Assembly (NCBI GenBank): GCA_902785325.1
Contig: CACZXZ010000001.1
Coordinates: 1-64,000, forward strand
From: an uncultured Succinivibrio sp.
Lineage (GTDB): Bacteria; Pseudomonadota; Gammaproteobacteria; Enterobacterales; Succinivibrionaceae
Direction of reading: 5' to 3'
DNA: 64,000 nt
Shown: piece by piece, positions 16,980 to 28,430 of the stretch
Layout of the letters: each line of letters starts with the position of its first letter
Position numbering within the stretch: the stretch's first letter is position 1
Notes under the pieces: model-generated
Told to the model about the DNA's origin: nothing
The model's input: only the letters and a program-made list of their open reading frames with translations
The model's database searches: none
Position numbers and translations under genes: made by a program

Positions 16980-18593
16980 ATGAAAATTAAAGCCTTGTTT
17001 AAAGCAACCTGTAGCGCAGCTACAGTGTTAGCTTTATTATCCTCCCCCGTATGGGCGCGTGATTTCTCAAAATTAGTTATCTTACATACTAATGATACCC
17101 ACGGTTATGTTGAAGCTGATGCGCAAAGTTGTGGCCTTAGTGTGTTACCTGCTATTAAAAAGAAATATGAGGATAAAGGCTATCAAGTCCTCCTGTTAGA
17201 TGCGGGAGACGCTACTCAGGACAATCAGCTTGCAAACTTTTCTAAAGGCGAATTTATTATCAAGCTTTTCAATGAGCTTGGCTATGATGCCATGACCATT
17301 GGTAACCACGAGTTTGATTTTGGTAAAAAAGTTCTACAACACAATATTGCTACAGCAAAATTCCCAATTATCTCAAGCAATATCATTGAGAACTCAAAAC
17401 TTTTATTATTTGCAAAGCCATATACCATTATTGAAAAGGGTAGCCATAAAATCGGCATTATAGGCTTTACTACCGCTGAAACTAGAACCACCACTCTTGC
17501 TAAAAACATCGAGGATCTAACCTTTTTACGCCAAGATCAATTAGTCGAGAATACTCAAAAACTTATTAACCAACTCAAGACTGAAGGTTGTGACTTAATT
17601 ATTGGTTTAGGCCATTTAGGTAATGACATTAAAAATGAAGGCTTTAGATCAACAGATTTACTTGAGAATGTACAGGGGATAGACATTTTTATCGATGGTC
17701 ATGATCACGATACTAACAATCAAGAAATCGGCCGTACTTTGCTTGTAGAAACAGGTGATCACAGTAAAAATATCGGACTTATTCATTATGAGAAAGGGCA
17801 TTTTGTAGGTGATTTACTGGAAGTAAATCAATGTCAAACTTACGCAAAAGATGGGAAGATTGAAACTTTAATAAAAGCTGAAAAGGATAAGATTGAATCA
17901 AAGCTTAATAAAGTAATTGCCACCACCGCTTTTGAGATTGACGGCACTCGTGAGCCTGGCAACAGAACTTATGAGACTAACGCAGGCGATCTAATTACTG
18001 ATGCGATGCTTTGGAAGGCTAATGAGAAATTAAAAAAGCAAGGATTAAAAGCTGATTTAGCTTTGGTAAATGGTGGTAGTATCCGCGCAAGTTTAAAAAA
18101 GGGTAAGATCACTAATAGCCATATTAAAGCCATGTTACCTTATGAGAATGACTTATATATGGTAACTGTAAGTGGTAAGACTTTACTTGAGATCTTAGAG
18201 TGCTCAACTTCAATTCTTCCAAGACCTATAGCAGGTTTTCCTCAAGCATCAAACATCAATTATAGTGTAAACACTAAAGTGCCTTATGAAAGCGCTGGTA
18301 ACTACAAGAACTCTAATTACAAAAAGCCTAAAAACTTAGGTGCAAGAGTTTCTATTGGTAGCATCAATGGTAAGCCATTTAACCTAAAGCATAACTACAA
18401 CCTTGTAGTAACGAAGTTTATCTTAACAGGTGGCGACTCTTACGATGCTTTAAAAGATCCTAAAAACATTATTAAACAAGTAGATCTAAAAGCTGAGATT
18501 TCTGAGACACTTATTGAGTATTTGCAAAATAGACATCACGGTCTAGTACCATTGCAGTACGAGCACAGCCAAAACCGCATTAAGATTTATTAA
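16980..18593 (+). CDS. Periplasmic 5'-nucleotidase / UshA-like metallophosphoesterase
   Basis: A 537-residue protein with a signal peptide (MKIKALFKATCSAATVLALL.., cleaved about residue 26). The N-terminal calcineurin-like domain has all metal motifs: HTNDTHGYVE, DAGDATQDN, GNHEFDFG, LGHLGND and DGHDHDTN. The C-terminal 5_nucleotid_C domain (about 320-530) has TNAGDLITDAMLW, LVNGGSIRASLKKG and a substrate-stacking region near LTGGDSYDAL. Such enzymes release phosphate and nucleosides from nucleotides or UDP-sugars in the periplasm. The length equals E. coli UshA (550), although the closest subtype could be a bifunctional 2',3'-cyclic phosphodiesterase. Confidence 0.88.
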   Translation: MKIKALFKATCSAATVLALLSSPVWARDFSKLVILHTNDTHGYVEADAQSCGLSVLPAIKKKYEDKGYQVLLLDAGDATQDNQLANFSKGEFIIKLFNELGYDAMTIGNHEFDFGKKVLQHNIATAKFPIISSNIIENSKLLLFAKPYTIIEKGSHKIGIIGFTTAETRTTTLAKNIEDLTFLRQDQLVENTQKLINQLKTEGCDLIIGLGHLGNDIKNEGFRSTDLLENVQGIDIFIDGHDHDTNNQEIGRTLLVETGDHSKNIGLIHYEKGHFVGDLLEVNQCQTYAKDGKIETLIKAEKDKIESKLNKVIATTAFEIDGTREPGNRTYETNAGDLITDAMLWKANEKLKKQGLKADLALVNGGSIRASLKKGKITNSHIKAMLPYENDLYMVTVSGKTLLEILECSTSILPRPIAGFPQASNINYSVNTKVPYESAGNYKNSNYKKPKNLGARVSIGSINGKPFNLKHNYNLVVTKFILTGGDSYDALKDPKNIIKQVDLKAEISETLIEYLQNRHHGLVPLQYEHSQNRIKIY

Positions 18594-18594
18594 G

Positions 18595-18622
18595 AAAAAA
18601 GGTGACCAGGCGTCACCTTTTA
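18595..18622. terminator. Bidirectional terminator
   Basis: AAAAGGTGAC (18597-18606) pairs with GTCACCTTTT (18612-18621). It lies between the convergent 5'-nucleotidase and TSUP genes. Confidence 0.85.
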
Positions 18623-18639
18623 ACTAAACAGTTCCTTTC

Positions 18640-19407
18640 TTAAGCTGTGATTAAATCATAGCCTACCTTGATAATAAAGATAGCTAATACACCTATCATA
18701 ATCTTTTTAGTACCAATAGCACCTTTCTTCTCAAAATAGGTAGCACCAAGATAGTTACCTAAGATACTAAATAAACCTGCAATCAAACCTAATTGTAGTA
18801 AGACAGCATCGTTCATGATAAAGACAAATACTGCTGCAATATTGGTAGTTAGGTTAACAGCTTTTGTAAGACCGTTAGCATTTTGAATAGAGCAGTTAGC
18901 AAAAGCACAGAAACCTAAGATTAAAAAAGTTCCGGTACCAGGACCATAAATACCGTCATATACACCGATTACAAAAGCAACTAAAGCACAGAGGATTACT
19001 ACTTTAAGCTCGTTTTGCTCTTTTTCTTGGGTTTGCCCAAAGTTACGTTTTCTAACTAAATAAAAAGCTGTAGCAGGCAAGACAAAGAGCATAATAATTT
19101 TAAAAATCTGATCTGGAATTAAAAGCGCTATCTTTGCACCGATTGAAGAACCTACAAAGGCAAAAATGATAGCTAAGCTTGCTCTTTTAAAGTTGATATA
19201 GCCAAGTTTTGCATAACGATAAGTAGTAAGAGAGGTTCCCATCATGGCACTTAATTTATTAGTACCTAAGGCTAAATGTGAAGGTAGCCCTGAAATAAAG
19301 TAAGCAGGAAGGGAAATTAGTCCACCACCACCTGCGATGGCATCCACAAACCCTGATAAGAATACTAAAGGACAAACAATTAAGTAGGTATAAATATCGA
19401 TGCTCAT
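18640..19407 (-). CDS. TSUP (TauE/SafE) family membrane permease
   Basis: A 255-residue protein with about eight helices and the family pattern FLSGFVDAIAGGGGLISLPA near the N-terminus. The second half-repeat signature is GVYDGIYGPGTGTFLILGFC. TSUP proteins export or import sulfite, organosulfonates or related anions. Substrate and direction cannot be assigned. It has a good SD (AAGGAA). A second TSUP gene of a different subtype lies at 44171-45094. Confidence 0.88.
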   Translation of the reverse strand: MSIDIYTYLIVCPLVFLSGFVDAIAGGGGLISLPAYFISGLPSHLALGTNKLSAMMGTSLTTYRYAKLGYINFKRASLAIIFAFVGSSIGAKIALLIPDQIFKIIMLFVLPATAFYLVRKRNFGQTQEKEQNELKVVILCALVAFVIGVYDGIYGPGTGTFLILGFCAFANCSIQNANGLTKAVNLTTNIAAVFVFIMNDAVLLQLGLIAGLFSILGNYLGATYFEKKGAIGTKKIMIGVLAIFIIKVGYDLITA

Positions 19408-19574
19408 AGGTTAATTCCTTTTTTAAGTAAGCACATTCTAAGACAGGTATTTTTAAAGTCAATTTATTTGTTTTTACAATTCTTAAATAAAGCTTAAACG
19501 GCATTTAAATGGGATTTAACAATGAATGATTAGTATGCAAAAGTGGCAAGACAGAAAAATTTTGGAGAAAAGTT

Positions 19575-20639
19575 ATGAAAAAAATAACTGTATTAGCTTT
19601 TTTAATTCTAATTTCCCCTTTGCTATTTATTCATTCAGCTTTTTCTTACCATGTAAGTTTATTGATGCCAAATCAGGATGAGGACAGATGGTACGACGAG
19701 GGTAAAAAGTTACAACAACTTTTTTACGAGAATGAGTTTGACGTAGATTTGTTTTACGCAGGTGAGGCTGATGCAAAGCTTCAGGATAAACAGGTACGTC
19801 GTGTAGTAGATGCTGGTACTGATTTAATTATCATCGGACCTGCTGATAGCAATAAGCTTGCTAGTGCCATCGATTATGCACATAAAAACGGCGTTAAAGT
19901 TGTAAGTTATGACCTTTTAGTCTTGAATACACCTAACATTGATTATTATGTAACCTACAACAATAAAAGAATTGGTGCACTTCAAGCTAAGTATTTAGTT
20001 GAAGCTTTAAATCTTGAGAGTGGAGCTACTAAAACTATTGAGTTTTTCCACGGCTCACAAGAGGACAACAACTCAAGATACTACTATAAAGGTGCTATGG
20101 AAGTATTACAGCCTTACATCAATAACGGCACTTTACTTGTAAGATCAGGTGAGATTAAGCCTGACGATATCAGTGTTGATTCATGGCATAAAGACTCTGC
20201 GCTAAAGCGTATGGAGCACATTATGAATAAGGCAGGATACGGTCCTGGTGACAATCGTTTAGATGCAGTGTTATCTCCTACTGACACTATTTCTAAAGCT
20301 GTAATTCAAGTTTTAAAACAGCATGGCTATTGTGATGAGAATATGCCTGTAATTACAGGTCAAGACGGTAGACTTGATGCTTTAACAGCTATCAAATCTC
20401 GTGAGCAGGCTATGACCATCTATAAAGAAAAAGAGAGATTGTGCTATGAAGCTTTATATATTGCTCAATGTTTAAAGAACAATCAATACGTAAAATACAA
20501 CGATGCTGTAACTTACCACAATGGTATTAGAGCTTTAGATTCTTTAGTAATTGAGCCAGCTTCTGTGGTGGACAGATACAATGTATCCTCCTTTATGATG
20601 GTAAGACAATTATTTGGTAATCAGTTTGCAAGCTTGTAA
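19575..20639 (+). CDS. Orphan periplasmic sugar-binding protein (ChvE/XylF-like, Peripla_BP_4)
   Basis: A 354-residue protein with a signal peptide (MKKITVLAFLILISPLLFIHSAFS). It has a type I periplasmic binding fold resembling the ChvE multiple-monosaccharide binders: VSLLMPNQDEDRWYDEGKKL, VDAGTDLIIIGPADSNKLAS, VVSYDLLVLNTPNIDYYVTY (first two strand-helix units and hinge), then DAVLSPTDTISKAVIQVLKQ and VITGQDGRLDALTAIKS. It would bind an aldose and deliver it to an ABC importer or a chemoreceptor. No permease or ATPase gene lies beside it. The convergent neighbour is galM, which converts the anomers of the same kind of sugar. Confidence 0.85.
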   Translation: MKKITVLAFLILISPLLFIHSAFSYHVSLLMPNQDEDRWYDEGKKLQQLFYENEFDVDLFYAGEADAKLQDKQVRRVVDAGTDLIIIGPADSNKLASAIDYAHKNGVKVVSYDLLVLNTPNIDYYVTYNNKRIGALQAKYLVEALNLESGATKTIEFFHGSQEDNNSRYYYKGAMEVLQPYINNGTLLVRSGEIKPDDISVDSWHKDSALKRMEHIMNKAGYGPGDNRLDAVLSPTDTISKAVIQVLKQHGYCDENMPVITGQDGRLDALTAIKSREQAMTIYKEKERLCYEALYIAQCLKNNQYVKYNDAVTYHNGIRALDSLVIEPASVVDRYNVSSFMMVRQLFGNQFASL

Positions 20640-20649
20640 TTTTAGTTAA

Positions 20650-20677
20650 AAAAAAGCCTAGCAAAATTGCTAGGCTA
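20650..20677 (-). terminator. Terminator of galM (minus strand)
   Basis: AGCCTAGCAA (20655-20664) and TTGCTAGGCT (20667-20676) form a stem. The run of nine A upstream becomes a T-run on the minus strand. Confidence 0.8.
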
Positions 20678-20712
20678 AACATATGAACGATTAGCTTAAA
20701 TCTCAGTAAAAA

Positions 20713-21735
20713 CTAATAAAACTTGTATCTAATGGTTTTCTCAAGTGGGTGTTCTGGAGTAACCATTGGATTTACATCCTTAAATTGCTCTAAGTGAGGG
20801 CAATCTGGGTAGAATTCTGGCTCAATGCATACGGCGCATTGATCTTGGTATTCCAACCCGTCATCACGGGCGATGATGTTGTTATCGCCTTGATGTACAT
20901 AGTTACCGGTATACATTTGGAAAGCAGGGTAATCTGTGTAAACTTCCATAGAAAGTTTCTTATCGTCAGAGGTTACCTTAATAAATGCTTTATTTAAGTC
21001 GCCCTTAATTAAGAAAGGATGATCATAGCCTAAAGCTGCTTCCATCTGAGGATCACGTCTAAAGTCACGGGCTAGAGTCTTTTCTTGTCTAAAGTCAAAA
21101 GCACCGCCGTCAACCTTGCGTTTCTCTCCAGTTGGAATTGAATCTTTATCAAGTGGTAAATAGTAGTCACTGTCAATTTGTACACTGTGATTTAGTACAG
21201 AGCTATTTTTACCATTTAAATTAAAGTAGGCGTGGTTAGTGATACATGCATAAGTCTTTTGATCACACTTACCTACATAAGAAATAACCAACTCATTGTC
21301 CTCAGTTACGGTGTAAACCACAGTTAAATCAAAATTACCTGGGAAACCCATATCCTTGTCAGGGGAGTGCAAAGTGTATGTTAAGGAGTTATCTGACTTG
21401 TCTACAAGTTTAAAACGTCTTTTATCAAAGCCGTCTACACCACCATGAAGACAATGAGTTGATCCTGAGTTTAATACGTATGTCGTTTTGTCGATTGTAA
21501 ATTGGGAGTTTGCAATACGATTTGCAAATCTTCCGATGGTTGCATTAAAGAAACAAGCCTGGGTATACCAATCTTTTGGATCTTTTAGACCTAAAACTAC
21601 CTCACGGTTGCTATCACCTTTAACTGGTACGTTAAGGGAAATGATAGTAGCACCCCAATCCATAATAGTAACACTCATGCCGTTGGCATTTTTAATGGTT
21701 TCAAGTTTTGGATTCTGACTGTAGTTTTCGTTCAT
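20713..21735 (-). CDS. galM: Aldose 1-epimerase (mutarotase)
   Basis: A 340-residue cytoplasmic enzyme that interconverts alpha and beta anomers of galactose or glucose. Family landmarks are MDWGATIISLNVP, GRFANRIANSQF (the Arg that binds substrate), TNHAYFNLNG (catalytic His) and ECIEPEFYPD-type sequence near the end (CVCIEPEFYPDCP, catalytic Glu). The length matches GalM (about 346). It appears as a single gene. Two LacI/GalR-type palindromes lie 133-200 bases upstream. SD GAGGAA precedes the ATG. Confidence 0.93.
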   Translation of the reverse strand: MNENYSQNPKLETIKNANGMSVTIMDWGATIISLNVPVKGDSNREVVLGLKDPKDWYTQACFFNATIGRFANRIANSQFTIDKTTYVLNSGSTHCLHGGVDGFDKRRFKLVDKSDNSLTYTLHSPDKDMGFPGNFDLTVVYTVTEDNELVISYVGKCDQKTYACITNHAYFNLNGKNSSVLNHSVQIDSDYYLPLDKDSIPTGEKRKVDGGAFDFRQEKTLARDFRRDPQMEAALGYDHPFLIKGDLNKAFIKVTSDDKKLSMEVYTDYPAFQMYTGNYVHQGDNNIIARDDGLEYQDQCAVCIEPEFYPDCPHLEQFKDVNPMVTPEHPLEKTIRYKFY

Positions 21736-21867
21736 AAAATTATTCCTCTAGATGGTATGACCTGTCTTATTTAGTTCTTACGAACAAGTTAAATAAAATT
21801 GAATTATCAGTCATACATCGTTACCTCATGTTTATGTTTTTTACATTTTTATTATAGCATAGATTTA

Positions 21868-21881
21868 TGAAAGCGTTTACA
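21868..21881. promoter_or_regulatory. LacI/GalR/CcpA-type operator-like site upstream of galM
   Basis: TGAAAGCGTTTACA fits the TGNNANCGNTNNCA consensus recognised by LacI-family regulators. It lies about 135 bases upstream of galM. Confidence 0.5.
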
Positions 21882-21922
21882 TATTCTGTGATCTATTACA
21901 AAATTTTGATCAAAATTTTAAC

Positions 21923-21936
21923 CGAAAACGTTTTAG
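21923..21936. promoter_or_regulatory. Second LacI-family operator-like palindrome upstream of galM
   Basis: CGAAAACGTTTTAG has a symmetric AAAACGTTTT core. It sits 55 bases from the site at 21868. The rest of the 21736-22262 intergenic region is A/T-rich with no gene seen. Confidence 0.45.
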
Positions 21937-22262
21937 TTTTGCAAGTGTAACTTTTAAAAATTGCCAACAAATATTGAAAACTATAGGTTAATACCAAGAT
22001 ATATAAGCAATTTTAAAATAATAATGCAATCAGTGCAAAATAAAATAAACCGATTGCAAATTGCATTTGATTTTTTGTAATTACTAAGAGACTTGTCCTT
22101 TTTAAGTTAAATTTTCAAAAGAAAATTAAGTTAGGTCAAAATGAAAATTAAAACTTTAAGTTTTTTGAAATACTGAGGCGTTAATACTGTCCTTTAATTT
22201 AGTTGATACTTTATAATAAGGCTTAAGTTAAGGTGGTTTAAAGCTAAACCAAAGGAGAATAC

Positions 22263-22910
22263 ATGAAAGACTTTTTACAGATTAGTAAAGAGCGTTATAC
22301 CACTAAACACTATGACGCTACTAAAAAGATTAGTGATAAAGATTTTGAAACATTACTAGAGTTTTTGCGTTTAGCCCCTTCTGCTGTAAACGTACAGCCT
22401 TGGTATTTCTATACAGGATCAACTCAAAAAGCTAAGGATTTTATCTTACCTTGTATTCCTGATTTTAATATCCCAAGAGTAGAGGAGAGTTCTCACTTTG
22501 TAGTAATTTGTGCAAGAACAGAGCTTAATGAGGATTTTTTAAATTCTCTAACGGTAAAAGAAGAGAAAGATGGTCGTTTCCCATCTGAAAAGATTAAAGA
22601 AGCTATAGACTCTCACCGCAAGAGCTTTTCTAATATGCACAAAGACTTAGGGGATCTTAAAGAGTGGACAGCTAAGCAAGCTTATATTGCTATGACCGCT
22701 TTATTGTATGGTGCAGCATCCATGGGTATTGATTCAACTCCAATTGAGGGTATGGATTTTGATAAAGCAGATGAGCTTTTAGGCCTTAAAGGCAAAGGCT
22801 TAAAAACTGTAGCTATGGTAACCTTAGGCTACAGATCACAAGACGATTCTAATTCAACTAGACCTAAGTCTAGACTTTCAAAAGCACAAGTTTTTAGTTC
22901 CTTAGATTAA
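22263..22910 (+). CDS. Nitroreductase family protein (NfsB-like, FMN)
   Basis: A 215-residue flavoprotein close in length to E. coli NfsB (217). It has the N-terminal FMN phosphate-binding pattern ERYTTKHYDATKKI and LRLAPSAVNVQPWYFY. The central region is KEWTAKQAYIAMTALLYGAA, the IEGMDFDKADELLGL motif is typical of NfsB, and the C-terminal pattern is VAMVTLGYR. It would reduce nitroaromatics or quinones with NAD(P)H; the physiological substrate is unknown. SD AAAGGAG precedes ATG. The next gene starts 15 bases after the stop. Confidence 0.88.
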   Translation: MKDFLQISKERYTTKHYDATKKISDKDFETLLEFLRLAPSAVNVQPWYFYTGSTQKAKDFILPCIPDFNIPRVEESSHFVVICARTELNEDFLNSLTVKEEKDGRFPSEKIKEAIDSHRKSFSNMHKDLGDLKEWTAKQAYIAMTALLYGAASMGIDSTPIEGMDFDKADELLGLKGKGLKTVAMVTLGYRSQDDSNSTRPKSRLSKAQVFSSLD

Positions 22911-22925
22911 AAGAGAAAAGTAAAT

Positions 22926-23177
22926 ATGTTTGAATACGAAACCACAGGCACTTGTTGCAAAAAGATTGGCGTAAAACTAAACGGTAAGATCATCGAGGAT
23001 GTGTCCTTTGAAGGTGGTTGCCATGGTAATTTAAAGGCCATTAGAACTTTAATTTTAGGCCACAATATTGATGAGATCATCTCTTTACTTCGTGGTAACA
23101 CATGTAAAACTAAGAACACCTCTTGTGCCGATCAATTAACTTATGCACTAGAAGCTGCTTACAAAGAGCAAAACTAG
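22926..23177 (+). CDS. TSCPD domain protein (TIGR03905-type)
   Basis: An 83-residue protein with four conserved cysteines and the pattern EYETTGTCCKKIGVKL, VSFEGGCHGNLKAIRTLI and NTSCADQLTYALEAA. This is the stand-alone TSCPD module of TIGR03905. The same module appears at the C-terminus of some ribonucleotide reductases, where it may bind metal or nucleotide. Stand-alone function is unknown. It is probably co-transcribed with the nitroreductase. Confidence 0.85.
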   Translation: MFEYETTGTCCKKIGVKLNGKIIEDVSFEGGCHGNLKAIRTLILGHNIDEIISLLRGNTCKTKNTSCADQLTYALEAAYKEQN

Positions 23178-23192
23178 TACTAAGCTCCAAAT

Positions 23193-23219
23193 AAAAAAGG
23201 ATGCGTAAGCATCCTTTTT
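23193..23219. terminator. Bidirectional terminator between the TSCPD gene and leuD
   Basis: AAAAGGATGC and GCATCCTTTT are separated by a GTAA loop, with A- and T-runs on both sides. Confidence 0.85.
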
Positions 23220-23243
23220 AGATTTAATCCTTTAACTTTAACC

Positions 23244-23858
23244 TTATACAGTACCGTGGGCTCTCCATGGTGCCATATTCTTCTCGTAATTACTAATATC
23301 CTCTTGATGTTGTAAGGTTAGTGAAATTGCATCTAAACCTTCTAACATGCAGTGACGACGGAAAGGATCTAAGTCAAACTTAAAGTGTAGAGAATCTACA
23401 TCTACAGTCATGTTCTCTAAAGAGATAGTAATTTGAGTACCAGGCTTTGCAGTTAGCACTTTAAAGATCTCATCTACTTCATCTGCAGTCAACTTTACAG
23501 GTAATAGACCATTACCTAGAGAGTTGTTGTAGAAGATATCTGCAAAGGATGGAGCAATAATTGCTCTAAAGCCATAACCCATTAAAGCCCAAGGTGCGTG
23601 CTCACGTGAAGATCCGTTACCAAAGTTGTCACGGGCAACAAGGATAGTAGCACCCTTGTACTCTGGCTTATTTAAGTTGAACTCTGGGTTATCTTTAGTT
23701 TCAGCATCATCTAAATAACGCCAATCGTGGAATAAATGTTTGCCAAAACCATTTCTGTCTACAGCTAATAAAAACTGCTTTGGAATAATCTGATCAGTAT
23801 CGATGTTAGCTGAATCTAGTGGCACTGCAACACCAGTATGAACGGTAAACTTTTGCAT
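23244..23858 (-). CDS. leuD: 3-isopropylmalate dehydratase small subunit
   Basis: A 204-residue small subunit of isopropylmalate isomerase. It shows the aconitase swivel-domain signatures [16 protein letters not shown] and [20 protein letters not shown] (GSSREHA binds substrate), and [17 protein letters not shown]. With LeuC it converts 2-isopropylmalate to 3-isopropylmalate in leucine synthesis. It is the last gene of leuABCD, 2 bases after leuC. Confidence 0.97.
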   Translation of the reverse strand: MQKFTVHTGVAVPLDSANIDTDQIIPKQFLLAVDRNGFGKHLFHDWRYLDDAETKDNPEFNLNKPEYKGATILVARDNFGNGSSREHAPWALMGYGFRAIIAPSFADIFYNNSLGNGLLPVKLTADEVDEIFKVLTAKPGTQITISLENMTVDVDSLHFKFDLDPFRRHCMLEGLDAISLTLQHQEDISNYEKNMAPWRAHGTV

Positions 23859-23860
23859 GC

Positions 23861-25273
23861 TTATTTATTCTCCAAAAAATCTTGAACGTTAGCTAGGCTT
23901 CCTTTAATTGCACAAACTGCAGCGGTTGCAGGACTCATTAAGTGAGTGCGAGAGCCTTTACCTTGACGACCAACGAAGTTACGGTTAGAGGTTGAAGCTA
24001 CACGAATGCCCTCAGGTGCTTTATCGTCATTCATAGCAAGACACATTGAGCAACCTGGTTGTCTCCATTCAAAACCAGCCTCTGTAAAGATCTTATCAAG
24101 ACCTTCAGCCTCAGCTTGCTTTTTAACCCAGCCAGAGCCTGGAACTGCAATTGCAAGTTTGATGTTTTTGGCAATCTTATGACCTTTTAGAACTTTAGCT
24201 GCAGCTCTAAAGTCTTCGATACGACCGTTAGTGCAAGAGCCAATGAAGACGTAATCTACAGGAGTACCAATTAGAGGAGTACCTGCTTTTAAGTCCATAT
24301 ACTCTAAAGCATCCTTGCAGGATTTTGCGATGATAGGATCACTAAAATCTGATGGGGATGGAACCTTATCAGTAATAGCACAACCTTGACCTGGGTTAGT
24401 ACCCCAAGTTACAAATGGAACTAACGCACCTGCATCGATAGTTACTACCTTATCAAATACAGCATCAGGATCTGATTTTAGAGTCTTCCAGTATTCAACT
24501 GCCTTATCAAACTCCTCACCTTTTGGTGCAAAGTCTCTACCCTTGATGTAATCAAAGGTGGTTTGATCAGGAGCTACCATACCAACCTTAGCACCAAACT
24601 CAATAGCCATGTTGCTTAAGGTCATTCTGCCTTCCATAGACATTTCTTCAATAGCTTGTCCACAGAATTCAACAGCGTAGCCGGTGCCACCTGCGGTAGT
24701 TAATTTAGCGATGATAGCTAGGATTAAGTCTTTTGGATATACACCTTCTTTTAGAGAGCCTGTGCACTCAATCTTCATGGTCTTTAAACGACCTTGTTTT
24801 AAAGTTTGAGTTGCCATTACGTGCTCAACTTCTGAGGTACCAATACCAAAAGCAAGTGCACCAAAAGCACCGTGAGTTGCTGTATGAGAGTCACCACAAA
24901 CTAAGGTAGTGCCAGGTAGTGTAAAGCCAGTTTGAGGACCTACTACGTGTACGATACCCTGATTTAGTTCACCAAAACCAAAGAACTTAACGCCAAACTT
25001 TTTAGTGTTAGACATTAAAGCTTTGATTTGCTCTTGAGCCATAGGGGAGCAAGCTTCAATAGTTTGCTCTTTAGTGGAAATATCATGATCCATAGTAGCA
25101 AGATGCAGATCAGGTCGTCTTAACTTACGACCAGCTGCTTCAATGCCAGCAAAAGCCTGAGGTGAGGTTACCTCATGCACTAGTTGTCTGTCGATATATA
25201 GAGTTGGCAATTCGCCTTCTTGCTCAAATACAATGTGGCTATCGTAGACTTTTTGATATAAAGTTTTACCCAT
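23861..25273 (-). CDS. leuC: 3-isopropylmalate dehydratase large subunit
   Basis: A 470-residue [4Fe-4S] subunit. It shows [20 protein letters not shown], the cluster-ligand Cys in [17 protein letters not shown], and the paired Cys in [12 protein letters not shown], followed by [19 protein letters not shown]. The length is normal (E. coli 466). It partners with LeuD encoded 2 bases downstream; leuB is 23 bases upstream, all on the minus strand. Confidence 0.97.
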   Translation of the reverse strand: MGKTLYQKVYDSHIVFEQEGELPTLYIDRQLVHEVTSPQAFAGIEAAGRKLRRPDLHLATMDHDISTKEQTIEACSPMAQEQIKALMSNTKKFGVKFFGFGELNQGIVHVVGPQTGFTLPGTTLVCGDSHTATHGAFGALAFGIGTSEVEHVMATQTLKQGRLKTMKIECTGSLKEGVYPKDLILAIIAKLTTAGGTGYAVEFCGQAIEEMSMEGRMTLSNMAIEFGAKVGMVAPDQTTFDYIKGRDFAPKGEEFDKAVEYWKTLKSDPDAVFDKVVTIDAGALVPFVTWGTNPGQGCAITDKVPSPSDFSDPIIAKSCKDALEYMDLKAGTPLIGTPVDYVFIGSCTNGRIEDFRAAAKVLKGHKIAKNIKLAIAVPGSGWVKKQAEAEGLDKIFTEAGFEWRQPGCSMCLAMNDDKAPEGIRVASTSNRNFVGRQGKGSRTHLMSPATAAVCAIKGSLANVQDFLENK

Positions 25274-25296
25274 TTTTTAAACCTATTGAGTGTCCA

Positions 25297-27961
<2,665 letters not shown>

Positions 27962-28018
27962 TTTTTTTAACTTTACCTAACCACAAATAATTAGACAATT
28001 TTTGTAAACAATGGAGAC

Positions 28019-28046
28019 ATCATATCACTTAGTTTTTGCAATTCAA
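28019..28046 (-). promoter_or_regulatory. Predicted sigma-70 promoter of leuABCD
   Basis: On the minus strand TTGAAT (28046-28041), 16-base spacer, TATGAT (28024-28019). Confidence 0.55.
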
Positions 28047-28150
28047 TCAGTATTTACAAAATTATCAAATAAAATTTATTAACTAATTGATTTGTAAATA
28101 AATGAATTTTCAAAAAGTAATCTTTTTGTAATACACAATCGGTTTAATTC

Positions 28151-28212
28151 TTTTGCAAAAACTATAAGTTTTGCAAAAGAATGGTTTTGCAAAAACAGTA
28201 AGTTTTACAAAG
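28151..28212. repeat. Cluster of TTTTGCAAAA palindromes between leuA and deaD
   Basis: Perfect copies of TTTTGCAAAA start at 28151, 28169 and 28185, with a degenerate TTTTACAAAG at 28203. Spacings are 18, 16 and 18 bases. The cluster lies upstream of both the leuA promoter (minus strand) and the deaD promoter (plus strand), so it could be an operator array or a bent element. Confidence 0.55.
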
Positions 28213-28248
28213 CAAAAAAATCGCTTCTGAAAATTCTTTTTAAAACAA

Positions 28249-28277
28249 TTGCAAACTAGATCACATAATTGTATAAT
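28249..28277 (+). promoter_or_regulatory. Sigma-70 promoter of deaD, with a leader of about 145 bases
   Basis: TTGCAA (28249-28254), 17-base spacer, TATAAT (28272-28277). The long leader to ATG 28431 contains the hairpin TGAGCC/GGCTCA (28312-28332). Long structured leaders are known for cold-shock RNA helicase genes. Confidence 0.75.
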
Positions 28278-28430
28278 TCCACGTCATTTTTTGAGGCGTG
28301 TCTTTTTAGGTTGAGCCGCGGGTTTTGGCTCATGAGCGTGTGTCTGTATTTAATTAAATAAAAACGCATTTCTTTATTTACGTTCTATAGATCATGTAGG
28401 GACGCTCCTCTTTGTATTTTTGGAGCAATA

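Noticed and set aside
22141..22176. 11-codon frame MKIKTLSFLKY upstream of the nitroreductase
   Set aside because: Weak SD, no regulatory hairpin nearby, and such short frames are expected by chance.
27962..28018. Leucine leader-peptide attenuator before leuA
   Set aside because: The predicted leader is about 50 bases with no run of Leu codons and no terminator/antiterminator pair.
28261..28430. Known cold-shock riboswitch-type leader of deaD
   Set aside because: A long leader and one hairpin are visible, but no conserved cold-box element can be recognised by eye.
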